From contig CP110972.1 of NCBI GenBank assembly GCA_028869255.1, forward strand, positions 2,671,001-2,735,000: a DNA stretch of 64,000 nt, read 5' to 3'. Below, in pieces: positions 55,364 to 64,000 of the stretch; the first letter of the stretch is position 1; every line of letters starts with the position of its first letter. The notes below the pieces were generated by a model. That model had not been told where the DNA came from, did not search any database, and saw nothing but the letters and a program-made list of their open reading frames with translations. This DNA comes from Pseudomonas poae (lineage in GTDB: Bacteria; Pseudomonadota; Gammaproteobacteria; Pseudomonadales; Pseudomonadaceae). A program made the translations under genes and the position numbers.

Positions 55364-56998
55364 ATGCAATTTGTTCGCAACATGAAGATAGGCATCCGAC
55401 TCACCGCCGGTTTTCTGGTGGTCGTCGCGTTGACCGCGATCATCGGGTTTATCGGCATCCGCAACCTGGAACAGGTCAATAGCCTGTCCGACCGCATGTA
55501 CGAGCTGGATGTGACGGGCTTGAGCACCCTGCAAGAAGCCAATATCCAGCTGATCGTGGCCGGCCGCTCGATGCGCCAAAGCCTGCTGTCGACCAACCAC
55601 GCGGCGCGCGAACAGGCGGCGAACCAGGCCAAAGCGGCCCTGGACAGAACCCGCACGTTAATCAGCAAGGCACGCGCCAGCTTTATCACCCCGGAAGGCC
55701 TGGCCCAGGTCGACCAGTTGGAAACCCCGCTCAAGGACTATGAAAACCTGGTGCACCAGGTGCTGACCCTGCACCAGCAGTCCAGCCAGTTGCAGGAGGC
55801 CAGCGACGTCACCGAGTTGCTGCCTAAAGCAGTGGTCAGCGGCGAGCAGATCGACCGTCTGATCGGCGAAGTCAGTCGCAACAAGCAGGAGCGCGCCAAA
55901 GAAGCCAACCAGCAAATCTCCGAAATCGCCGACCGCTCGCGCCTGCAAATGATCGCGCTGGTCATCGCCGCCACCTTGCTCGGCGTGGTGATTGGCGCGC
56001 TGGTGACCCGCAGCATCACCAAGCCGTTGAACGGCGCCGTGGCCGCTGCCAATCGTATGGCCGCCGGGGATTTGAGCCAGGACTTGCCGATCAACAGCCG
56101 CGATGAAACCGGCCAGTTGCTCGCCGCCATGCAAAACATGACCGAGCGCCTGCGCAGCATTCTGGGAGACGTTCGCAGCTCGGCCGACTCACTCTCGTCG
56201 GCCTCCGAACAAGTCAGCTCCACGTCGCAGTCGCTGAGCCAGGCCGCCAATGAACAAGCCGCCAGCGTCGAGCAAACCAGCGCCTCGGTCGAGGAAATGT
56301 CGGCGTCTATCGCACAGAACACCGAAAGCGCAAAAATCACCGACGGTATTGCCGGTAAAGCCGCCAACGACGCGGTGCAAGGCGGCGGCGCGGTCAGCGA
56401 TACGGTGCTGGCCATGAAGCAAATCGCCGACAAGATCAGCATCATCGACGACATTGCCTACCAGACCAATCTGCTCGCCCTCAACGCCGCCATCGAAGCG
56501 GCCCGAGCCGGCGAACACGGCAAAGGCTTCGCAGTGGTTGCCGCCGAAGTGCGCAAACTGGCCGAGCGCAGCCAGGTCGCGGCACAGGAGATTGGCCAGG
56601 TCGCGTCCAGCAGTGTGCACCTGGCCGAACAGGCCGGTCGCCTGCTCAACGAGATTGTGCCGAATATCCAGAAAACCTCAGACCTGGTGCAGGAAATCAC
56701 CGCCGCCTCGCAAGAACAAAGCGGCGCCGCCGGGCAGATCAACATTGCCATGGGCCAGATGAACCAGATCACCCAGCAAAACGCCGCAGCGTCGGAAGAG
56801 CTGGCCGCCACCGCCGAAGAAATGAACGCCCAGGCCGGGCAATTGCAGGAGTTGATCGGCTTCTTTCGGTTCGAGCAGGACACTCCACCGCTCAAGCGCA
56901 GCCAGCCGCGCAGCCAGGACAATTACCCCAGCGCCTCGCAAAGCTGGTCCAAGGGCAGGACGACGGCCGATGAAAGCCAGTTCGTCAGTTTCAGTTGA
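55364..56998 (+). CDS. Methyl-accepting chemotaxis protein with four-helix-bundle sensor
   Basis: A 544-residue receptor with a first membrane segment at about 10-32 ([22 protein letters not shown]), a helical periplasmic domain of the 4HB_MCP type at about 33-190, a second segment near 195-218 ([21 protein letters not shown]), a HAMP domain ([26 protein letters not shown]), and a signalling domain with tip [43 protein letters not shown]. Glutamine/glutamate-rich methylation helices flank the tip. The end (ESQFVSFS) is not a CheR-binding pentapeptide. An AGGAGA sequence precedes the ATG at 55364. It is presumably the dedicated sensor of this pathway; its ligand is unknown. Confidence 0.95.
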   Translation: MQFVRNMKIGIRLTAGFLVVVALTAIIGFIGIRNLEQVNSLSDRMYELDVTGLSTLQEANIQLIVAGRSMRQSLLSTNHAAREQAANQAKAALDRTRTLISKARASFITPEGLAQVDQLETPLKDYENLVHQVLTLHQQSSQLQEASDVTELLPKAVVSGEQIDRLIGEVSRNKQERAKEANQQISEIADRSRLQMIALVIAATLLGVVIGALVTRSITKPLNGAVAAANRMAAGDLSQDLPINSRDETGQLLAAMQNMTERLRSILGDVRSSADSLSSASEQVSSTSQSLSQAANEQAASVEQTSASVEEMSASIAQNTESAKITDGIAGKAANDAVQGGGAVSDTVLAMKQIADKISIIDDIAYQTNLLALNAAIEAARAGEHGKGFAVVAAEVRKLAERSQVAAQEIGQVASSSVHLAEQAGRLLNEIVPNIQKTSDLVQEITAASQEQSGAAGQINIAMGQMNQITQQNAAASEELAATAEEMNAQAGQLQELIGFFRFEQDTPPLKRSQPRSQDNYPSASQSWSKGRTTADESQFVSFS

Positions 56999-57009
56999 GT
57001 ACTGCGCCC

Positions 57010-57537
57010 ATGACTTCTCTCGCCAACCACCGCTTTCAAAGCACCGATGCAGCGGTCGAGCCCCTGAGTATCCAGCACTTGTCGTTCCGGGTGCGTGAGG
57101 CGGACTACGCGTTGCCAATCGAACTGGTGCGCGAAATCATCGAGTACGCACAGGTGACTGCCGTGCCGATGATGCCGGCGTTTATCCATGGCGTTATCAA
57201 CCTGCGCGGCAATGTGGTGCCGGTGCTTGATCTGGCGGCGCGCTTCGGTTTCGAGCTGACCCAGGCGGGTAACCGCACCTGCATCGTCATCATCGAGCTG
57301 GCCTTGAGCGACACCACCCAGCCCATCGGCCTGGTGGTGGATGCCGTGGATGCAGTGCTCGATATCGACCCTCAGCAGGTGGTGGCGCCGCCGCCTTTCG
57401 GGGCAGGGATTCGCACCGACTTCATCGCGGGCATGGCGCGCAATGAACAGGCGTTCACGATTATTCTCGATATCGCCCAGGTGTTGTCGCTCGATGACAT
57501 CGAGCAATTGAGCCTCGCCGTAAAGAACGGACTCTGA
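57010..57537 (+). CDS. cheW: Chemotaxis coupling protein CheW
   Basis: A 175-residue CheW domain protein: LSFRVREADYALPIELVREIIEYAQVTAVPMMPAFIHGVINLRGNVVPVLDLAARFGF, then GLVVDAVDAVLDIDPQQVV and FIAGMARNEQAFTIILDIAQVL. It links the receptors to CheA. The ATG at 57010 is used. A TTG at 56995 overlapping the receptor stop codon would add five residues and cannot be excluded. The cheR gene follows directly after its stop. Confidence 0.95.
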   Translation: MTSLANHRFQSTDAAVEPLSIQHLSFRVREADYALPIELVREIIEYAQVTAVPMMPAFIHGVINLRGNVVPVLDLAARFGFELTQAGNRTCIVIIELALSDTTQPIGLVVDAVDAVLDIDPQQVVAPPPFGAGIRTDFIAGMARNEQAFTIILDIAQVLSLDDIEQLSLAVKNGL

Positions 57538-58350
57538 ATGTCCGCCCTTTTAAAACTGCCGAAACTCGCGGACTACGAGTTTCGTCGCCTGCAAAAACTC
57601 ATGGCCGAGGCATCGGGCATTCAGTTGGCGCCGAACAAGCGCCCGCTGGTGGCCGGGCGCCTGATGAAGCGCCTGCGCCATTACCGCCTGGACAGCTACG
57701 CCGATTACTTGCAGTTACTCGACAACCCGTTGTTCATCAATGAGCGGCGGCTGGTGGTGGATTTACTGACCACCAACGAGACGTACTTTTTCCGCGAGCA
57801 TCCGCACTTTGATTTCTTTGCCGAATGGCTGGCCGGGCAGCGCGGGCCGCTGAGGATCTGGAGTGCCGCCTGCTCTTCCGGCGAAGAGCCATACAGCCTG
57901 GCGATGGTCGCCAGCGAAAGCGCACGCACCCAGGACTGGTCCATCGTGGCCAGCGACCTGAGCCAAAGCATGCTTGCCCGGGCCCACGAGGGCATCTATG
58001 ACATGGCCCAGGCCAAGTATTTCCCCGAAGGCTGGCTCAAACGCCATTGCCTGAATGGCATCGGCGACATGCACGGGCGGTTCCGCGTGCAGGCAGCCCT
58101 GCGCGAGCGCGTGAGCCTGCGCGAGATCAACATCACCCAACCGTTGCCGGAGGCGCTCGGGCCCTTCGACGTGATTTTTTTGCGCAACGTGCTGATTTAT
58201 TTTAACCACGAAGAGAAACAGCGAATCGTGCGGCGCCTGATCACCCAGCTGCGCGTCGGCGGGCTGCTGTTTATCGGGCATGCGGAAAGCGTTCACGGGT
58301 TTGATCTGCCCATGCGCCTGGTCTGCCCCTCGGTTTACGAGCTTTTATGA
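57538..58350 (+). CDS. cheR: Chemoreceptor methyltransferase CheR
   Basis: A 270-residue enzyme that methylates receptor glutamates using SAM. The N-terminal helical domain includes YEFRRLQKLMAEASGIQLAPNKRPLVAGRLMKRL; the catalytic domain has LTTNETYFFREHPHFDFF, the SAM motif IWSAACSSGEEPYSLAM, and FDVIFLRNVLIYFNHEEKQRIVRRL. Starts immediately after cheW and overlaps cheD (ATGA). Confidence 0.96.
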   Translation: MSALLKLPKLADYEFRRLQKLMAEASGIQLAPNKRPLVAGRLMKRLRHYRLDSYADYLQLLDNPLFINERRLVVDLLTTNETYFFREHPHFDFFAEWLAGQRGPLRIWSAACSSGEEPYSLAMVASESARTQDWSIVASDLSQSMLARAHEGIYDMAQAKYFPEGWLKRHCLNGIGDMHGRFRVQAALRERVSLREINITQPLPEALGPFDVIFLRNVLIYFNHEEKQRIVRRLITQLRVGGLLFIGHAESVHGFDLPMRLVCPSVYELL

Positions 58351-58834
58351 AACCATCGATATTCCTGAACCCCGGCGATTACTTTTTCGGCACTCACGAC
58401 GGCGTGGTCACCACGTTGCTCGGCAGTTGTGTCGCAATCGTGGTGTGGCACCCGCGCCGGCAGTTGCTGGCCGTCTCGCACTTCCTGCTGCCGAACGATC
58501 CGGGCGCTGGCAGCCGGCTCGACACCCGTTACGGCGAGGCGGTGTTCCAACGCATCCACGCCGATATGGCCCGCCATGGCACACAGCCCGAGGAGTACCG
58601 CAAAGGTATTTTCGGCGGTGGCAGCCTGGTGCGTTTCGAGGGCAACCCACGGCGCCGAGTCGGCGACGGCAACAGCGCCTTTGCCCGCGAGCAGTTCAGC
58701 CTGCGCAACTGGTCGGTCGACGCCTGCGACCTGAACGGCGAGCACTACCGGCGCTTGCAGGTCAACGGCCGCAGTGGCGCGATTGAGTGCTTGCGCAACG
58801 GCGGGCCGTCAATGCCGGTGCGGAGCCTGTTCTG

Positions 58835-58835
<1 letters not shown>
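58347..58835 (+). CDS. cheD: Chemoreceptor glutamine deamidase CheD
   Basis: A 162-residue deamidase: [45 protein letters not shown], with the catalytic Cys in LLGSCVAIV and His in VSHFLLP, then the FGGGSLV block. It converts receptor glutamines to glutamates before methylation. It overlaps cheR at its start and the cheB start at its end (TGATG). Confidence 0.95.
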
Positions 58836-59888
<1,053 letters not shown>

Positions 59889-60005
59889 AAAGTATTCGCA
59901 TGTTACAAAGCGCGCGTTAACCCATGTAGTCACGGACACTGCCCAATAAATTACTGCAGCGTGTTCAACGCTGCCTCATGTTCTCTGCGATTTTGGCTGA
60001 AGCCT

Positions 60006-60662
60006 ATGCGTTGTCGAATCCTTGTAGCTAATGTATATCCACTGTTACGTGCCGGCCTGCGCGCATTACTGGAGCAAAAAGAGCAATACGAAGTGATTGC
60101 AGAAGCCGACCATGAAAGTACCACCCTCGAACTAGCGTCGCGCCTGCAGCCGGACATTATTCTGTTCGACATGGACATAGAACGTGTGGCCTGCATCAAA
60201 CTTCTCAAAAGCCTCTCGATCAACGCCCCGCATAGTCGAATCCTGATGATATCGATACACAAGGACTCGAGCTTCGTGATGCAGTGCCTGCAACTTGGCA
60301 CCAAAGGGTATCTGTTAAAAAGCGCCAGCGTACTGGAGCTTGAACTGGCGCTGGAGGCCCTGCAAGGCGGCGGCCAGTACCTGTCAGTTCCAGTAGTCTC
60401 ATTGGTGGTCAATCAGGCGGTGAAGCAAACGCGTGAAGAAGCGAAATACCTATCGCATTCAAAATTGACTGTGCGGCAACTCGAAATACTCAGGTTGATC
60501 GCCCGCGGGGAGACAACGCGCAATATTGCGCAAGGGCTGAGGTTGAGTATCAAAACGATCGAGGCACATCGTTCGCAGATTATGCATCGCCTGCACATTC
60601 ACGATGTCGCAAGCCTGGTGATGTTTGCGGTACGCGAAGGCATCGTACAAATAAACGACTGA
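60006..60662 (+). CDS. LuxR/NarL-type response regulator with degenerate receiver
   Basis: A 218-residue protein with an N-terminal receiver-like domain (about 1-120) and a C-terminal LuxR helix-turn-helix (about 150-210: LTVRQLEILRLIARGETTRNIAQGLRLSIKTIEAHRSQIMHRLHIHD). The phospho-acceptor Asp55 is present (ILFDMDIE) and the Lys of the GYLLKSAS block too. But the acidic pair that binds magnesium, normally ADDHP, reads ANVYP (Asn9, Val10), so classical phosphorylation is doubtful. The ATG at 60006 is chosen; the frame opens 15 codons earlier. No partner kinase is adjacent. Its targets are unknown; the PhoPQ-family lipoprotein gene lies just downstream. Confidence 0.9.
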   Translation: MRCRILVANVYPLLRAGLRALLEQKEQYEVIAEADHESTTLELASRLQPDIILFDMDIERVACIKLLKSLSINAPHSRILMISIHKDSSFVMQCLQLGTKGYLLKSASVLELELALEALQGGGQYLSVPVVSLVVNQAVKQTREEAKYLSHSKLTVRQLEILRLIARGETTRNIAQGLRLSIKTIEAHRSQIMHRLHIHDVASLVMFAVREGIVQIND

Positions 60663-60790
60663 CCTGGTTGATCACGTGCGGCGCGGGTTAACCTTTCCAG
60701 TCGTCTGTACCTGTCAGACTTGACAGTAGCGCAGAGCGATTTCCACGCATTAAATGGCCACTTCCCGGTTAACCGCAAGGAAGTGCAACC

Positions 60791-62269
60791 ATGTCATTCC
60801 CTCCGTACCGCCTCCTCAGGTTGTCAGCCATGCTGGGCACGCTGGTGCTGATCAACGCCTGTAGGACCCCTGCCGATGTCACGTCTGACGCCATGGCGTG
60901 CTTCCAACAAAACAGAGAAAACTTCAGCGAAGTCCTGGGCTGCTATAAAAAAGCCCACGCACTGATCCCTCTTAACTACAAGGCAGAAGGCGTTGAACAG
61001 GTTGGCGACGTGCAAATCAGGCGTTACCGACTCATCTCCCAGGATTGGGGGCGCAACGGCGCCATCGCCCCCGCCGTCTGGAACCATCGGGTAGAGATCT
61101 ACGTTGCGCAGGATGTGTCACGCGACAAACCCGCGATATTGGTGGTCAACGACGGCGTCAATCACCCTTTGCCGGGCTCCGCTCCTGGCGCACCGAACAA
61201 CTTCACCCGCGACAGCCTGCTGCGCATCGCCCGCGAAACCCGATCCAGCGTGGTGGTGGTCGATGATGCGCCCAACCAATACCTGACCTACAACAACGAT
61301 GGCAAACCTCGTACGGAAGACGACAGCGTTGCCCACAGCTGGAAGCTTTTCATGCAGGCCCCCGCCGCCGACCCTTTCATGGCCTTGAACGTGCCGGTGA
61401 TGGAAGCCATCATCAAGACCATGGACCTGGCGGATCGAGAACTGCCGGTAAAAACTTCCGGCTACATCCTGACTGGCGCTTCAAAACGCGCCTGGGCCGT
61501 GTGGCTGGCAACGCTGGTGGACACGCGCGTCACCGCAATCGCACCGGTAGTCATCGAGACACTCAGCGGCAAACTCGCCTTTGAACACGCCTACCAGGTG
61601 TATGGTCATAGCTGGCCGCTGGCATTTATCGACTATTACCGCGAGGGTGTCACGGCGCAGCTCAATACCGAGGGTTTTGACAAGCTTATGCAGGTCATCG
61701 ACCCGCTGCGCTATCTGGACACCGCGTATGCCCACCGACTGCGCACGCCTAAATACATCGTGAATGCCAGCGGCGACGACTTTTTTACGCCGGACAGCAG
61801 TCGCAACTATTACGACAGCTTGCCAGGCCAGAAAACCCTGAGGTCCCTGCCCAATAGCGCCCATGACATTCGCGCCTATTTGCCCGATACCCTGATTCCT
61901 TTCTTCAAGCGGATCCGTGAAGGTCGGCCTTTGCCGAGCGTTAATCCGGTTGCAGGAGGCGGCTTCAAGCTTTCAGAAGTCCCCAGCCGCGTGGTTCGCT
62001 GGGACGCCCACAACCCGGCCGCCAGGGACTTTCGCTTCAATTGCAACATTCGTTATGTGCCAACCCAACTGCCTGCCTCGCAAACAGTCGCGCCAACCGG
62101 CACCGCGCCCAAGGCAGGCTGGCACGCATCGTTCGTCGAAGCGACATTTGAGGATGGCATGATCGCCACCAGCCAGGTGCAGATAACGCCCGACACATAC
62201 CCCTCCCAACCACCCGCACCGGGCGGGCCTTTTTGCCAAACGTTGCAGGAGCGAGTGCCCTCTGAGTGA
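60791..62269 (+). CDS. PhoPQ-activated pathogenicity-related (PqaA-like) lipoprotein
   Basis: A 492-residue exported protein of the PhoPQ-activated pathogenicity-related family, which has an alpha/beta-hydrolase fold. The N-terminus (RLSAMLGTLVLINAC) is a lipoprotein-like signal with Cys24 as the probable lipid site, although Asn at -2 is unusual. The family nucleophile block is LTGASKRAWAVWLATLVDTRVTAIAPVVIETL, with a catalytic region NASGDDFFTPDSSRNYYDSLPG and a His-containing PNSAHDIRAY. The C-terminal 100 residues form an extra beta domain. The molecular function of the family is not established; Salmonella PqaA relates to antimicrobial-peptide resistance. Confidence 0.85.
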   Translation: MSFPPYRLLRLSAMLGTLVLINACRTPADVTSDAMACFQQNRENFSEVLGCYKKAHALIPLNYKAEGVEQVGDVQIRRYRLISQDWGRNGAIAPAVWNHRVEIYVAQDVSRDKPAILVVNDGVNHPLPGSAPGAPNNFTRDSLLRIARETRSSVVVVDDAPNQYLTYNNDGKPRTEDDSVAHSWKLFMQAPAADPFMALNVPVMEAIIKTMDLADRELPVKTSGYILTGASKRAWAVWLATLVDTRVTAIAPVVIETLSGKLAFEHAYQVYGHSWPLAFIDYYREGVTAQLNTEGFDKLMQVIDPLRYLDTAYAHRLRTPKYIVNASGDDFFTPDSSRNYYDSLPGQKTLRSLPNSAHDIRAYLPDTLIPFFKRIREGRPLPSVNPVAGGGFKLSEVPSRVVRWDAHNPAARDFRFNCNIRYVPTQLPASQTVAPTGTAPKAGWHASFVEATFEDGMIATSQVQITPDTYPSQPPAPGGPFCQTLQERVPSE

Positions 62270-62355
62270 GGCGCGGTTTGCCGGGGCTGGTATCTGGATT
62301 TTATCGGGTTAGAATCATCGGCATTTCCTGCCTGCTTCATTGATACGAGCCCCCC

Positions 62356-63501
62356 ATGAGCTTTGATTTCGACACGATCCACCCACGCCTCGGCACCGGC
62401 AGCACCAAGTGGAACCGTTACCCGCAGGACGTTCTGCCAATGTGGATCGCCGACATGGATATCGCCGCGCCGCCCGCCGTGTTGCAAGCTCTGCACCAGC
62501 GCCTCGACCAGCAGATTCTCGGCTACAGCGTGGCCGGCCCGGATGTGCGCGAAGCCATCATCGACGACCTGTGGGCCAAGTACGCCTGGCGCGTGCAGCC
62601 TGAAGACCTGCTGTTTCTGCCGGGTGTCGAACCCGGCTTCAATATGGCGCTGCACGGGTTTGTGCAGCCCGGCCAACCGGTGGTGTTGCAAACGCCCAAC
62701 TATCGGCCGATCCGCCTGGCGCCCGGCCACTGGAACCTGCCGCGTATCGAAGTGCCGTTCGAGCTGATCAACGGTGAATACCTCACGCCGCTGCCGGCCC
62801 TGCACCAGGCCTTGACCGGCGCCGGTGCGCTGCTGTTGAGCAACCCGCACAACCCGATGGGCAAAGTCTTCCCACGCGAAGAATTGCTGGCCGTGGCCAA
62901 CGCCTGCCTGGAACACGGCGCGCTGATCATCAGCGACGAAATCCACGCCGAACTGTGCTTCGACGGCCGCCGCCACATCCCCACCGCCAGCCTCAGCCCC
63001 GCCATCGCCCAGCGCACCATCACGCTGATGTCGGCCAGCAAGGCTTACAACGTAGCAGGCCTCAAGACCTGTTTTGCGGTGGTGCAGAACGCCGAGGTCC
63101 GCGAGCGCTTCAACCAGGCCCGCTGCGGCATGGTCGACAGCGTGAGCCCCCTGGGCCTGGAGGCCACTCGCGCGGCCTACAGCCAGTGCGGCGAATGGCT
63201 GGAGGCGCTGGTGCAGTACCTGCAAGCCAACCGCGACTACCTGCTTGACGCCGTGCAAACGCGCTTGCCTGGCGTGGTGATGCACGTGCCGCAGGGCACC
63301 TACCTAGCCTGGCTGGACTGCAGCGCTTTGGGCCTGGACGACCCGCAGCAGTTCTTCCTGGAGCAGGCCAAGGTCGGTTTGAGCGCGGGGATCGAATTCG
63401 GCGACGACAGCCAGCAGTTCGTACGTCTGAACTTCGGCTGCCCACGGGCCATGCTGGAAGAAGGTTTGCAGCGTATGGAGCGCAGCCTGCAAAACCGCTG
63501 A
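62356..63501 (+). CDS. MalY/PatB-type cystathionine beta-lyase
   Basis: A 381-residue PLP enzyme of the MalY/PatB aminotransferase-like group: SFDFDTIHPRLGTGSTKWNRYPQDVLPMWIADMDIAAPPAVLQAL at the start, LLFLPGVEPGFNMALHGF, LSNPHNPMGKVFPREEL, IISDEIHAELCFDG, and the PLP Lys in TLMSASKAYNVAGLKTCFAVV. These enzymes cleave C-S bonds in cystathionine and cysteine conjugates. It is a different fold subgroup from the PLP part of the rhodanese fusion, and is a single gene here. Confidence 0.92.
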   Translation: MSFDFDTIHPRLGTGSTKWNRYPQDVLPMWIADMDIAAPPAVLQALHQRLDQQILGYSVAGPDVREAIIDDLWAKYAWRVQPEDLLFLPGVEPGFNMALHGFVQPGQPVVLQTPNYRPIRLAPGHWNLPRIEVPFELINGEYLTPLPALHQALTGAGALLLSNPHNPMGKVFPREELLAVANACLEHGALIISDEIHAELCFDGRRHIPTASLSPAIAQRTITLMSASKAYNVAGLKTCFAVVQNAEVRERFNQARCGMVDSVSPLGLEATRAAYSQCGEWLEALVQYLQANRDYLLDAVQTRLPGVVMHVPQGTYLAWLDCSALGLDDPQQFFLEQAKVGLSAGIEFGDDSQQFVRLNFGCPRAMLEEGLQRMERSLQNR

Positions 63502-63506
63502 AAAGA

Positions 63507-63529
63507 ACTGGCACCTTCGCGGTGCCAGT
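63507..63529. terminator. Bidirectional terminator hairpin
   Basis: ACTGGCACC (63507-63515) and GGTGCCAGT (63521-63529) pair perfectly around five bases. On the minus strand the hairpin is followed by TCTTTT, so it best serves the right-edge gene. It lies 5 bases after the malY-type stop and 15 bases from the right-edge gene's stop. Confidence 0.75.
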
Positions 63530-63544
63530 CAACTTGCTCTGGGG

Positions 63545-64000
63545 TTAGTTTGGTGGTTTCTGAACGTCAACTTTCATGCTGCTCACCTGCGGAAAACGAC
63601 TGAAGTTCCCGCCTTGGTGTGAAGCGCTGACCGTCAGCAACGTACCGTCGCTGGTGATGAAAGTTGGCAGTGCTTGCTCGCCGTTCACGCCCTTGGGAAA
63701 CGCATGTTTGATCACCAGTTTCTGTAGTTCCCGCCCCGTTTCACCCATCAGGTTCACCGACAGATCCCCCGAGGGCGAAACCCTCCAGCCCTCCAGTTGA
63801 TCGGCGCGATAGTCCAGCCTGACGATACTTTTAACAGGATCCGTGATGGTCACCCCCTGATCGCCCTTGTTGATCACGTAGGTGTTGAAGCCGCCTTCGC
63901 CGTATAGATCGGCGCCGCCATTGACCACGACAATGTTCGCGCCTTTGCCGGTGTAAGCCACATCGTTATCACCATTGAGGGTGATCAGATTGTTTTCGTC
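63545..64000 (-). CDS. C-terminal end of an RTX-like repeat protein, start beyond the window
   Basis: The frame is open to the last base and ends at 63545, giving 151 residues of the C-terminus. The first 45 residues are Gly/Asn/Asp-rich (LITLNGDNDVAYTGKGANIVVVNGGADLYGEGGFNTYVI), like degenerate RTX nonapeptide or beta-roll calcium-binding repeats. The rest is a beta-rich tail (IVRLDYRADQLEGWRVSPSGDLSVNLM, ITSDGTLLTVSA) ending in KVDVQKPPN. Such ends occur in type I-secreted proteins and large toxins or adhesins, but the family cannot be told from this fragment. A terminator hairpin follows. Confidence 0.8.
   Translation of the reverse strand, partial: DENNLITLNGDNDVAYTGKGANIVVVNGGADLYGEGGFNTYVINKGDQGVTITDPVKSIVRLDYRADQLEGWRVSPSGDLSVNLMGETGRELQKLVIKHAFPKGVNGEQALPTFITSDGTLLTVSASHQGGNFSRFPQVSSMKVDVQKPPN

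Overview
The window is a chromosomal segment of a Pseudomonas, most likely of the P. fluorescens group. The evidence is the gene content (an E. coli-type pssA, lpxO, a complete nic nicotinate pathway closely matching P. putida proteins, Ku/LigD, a YbiT-type ABC-F protein), the high-GC codon use, and eight Pseudomonas-style REPIN elements (paired inverted REP sequences) between genes. No tRNA, rRNA, CRISPR array, insertion sequence or prophage was seen. Both ends cut through large genes on the minus strand: an unidentified protein of more than 667 residues at the left, and the C-terminus of an RTX-like repeat protein at the right.

Layout. 1-13.8 kb: large unknown protein, phosphatidylserine synthase (pssA), a TetR regulator with a DUF1348 protein, a PQQ-type aldose dehydrogenase with a small secreted protein, the Ku-LigD end-joining operon, lipid A hydroxylase lpxO, a small hypothetical protein, a methyltransferase and an MFS transporter. 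13.8-27 kb: ABC-F protein ybiT, a second MFS transporter, a secreted hydrolase, azoR with a divergent LysR gene, uppP, a Cache-domain chemoreceptor, pnuC with a ribosylnicotinamide-kinase-like ATPase, and gamma-glutamyltranspeptidase. 26.4-39.6 kb: the nicotinate degradation locus (nicS, nicBA, nicR, nicX, nicCDEF, nicT) followed by a periplasmic nucleoside hydrolase. In this scheme NicAB makes 6-hydroxynicotinate, NicC 2,5-dihydroxypyridine, NicX N-formylmaleamate, NicD maleamate, NicF maleate and NicE fumarate.

39.6-51.3 kb: an unusual ten-gene minus-strand run, divergent from a LysR gene. It holds two paralogous amino-acid binding proteins, a FAD-linked 2-hydroxyacid dehydrogenase, an aminotransferase, two permeases and an ATPase, a cysteine-dioxygenase-like cupin, a YfcG-like glutathione transferase, and an 899-residue protein fusing four rhodanese domains to a PLP C-S-lyase-type enzyme. 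I read this as an uptake and breakdown pathway for a sulfur amino acid or related compound. It is the best candidate in the window for an undescribed system.

51.5-59.9 kb: a complete chemosensory operon (receptor, cheY, STAS protein, cheA, receptor, cheW, cheR, cheD, cheB). The first receptor carries a C-terminal motif that looks like the CheZ phosphatase active site, and cheB is split by a frameshift at a run of five A. 60-64 kb: a LuxR-type response regulator with a degenerate acidic pocket, a PhoPQ-regulated-family lipoprotein, a MalY/PatB-type C-S lyase, and the right-edge repeat protein.
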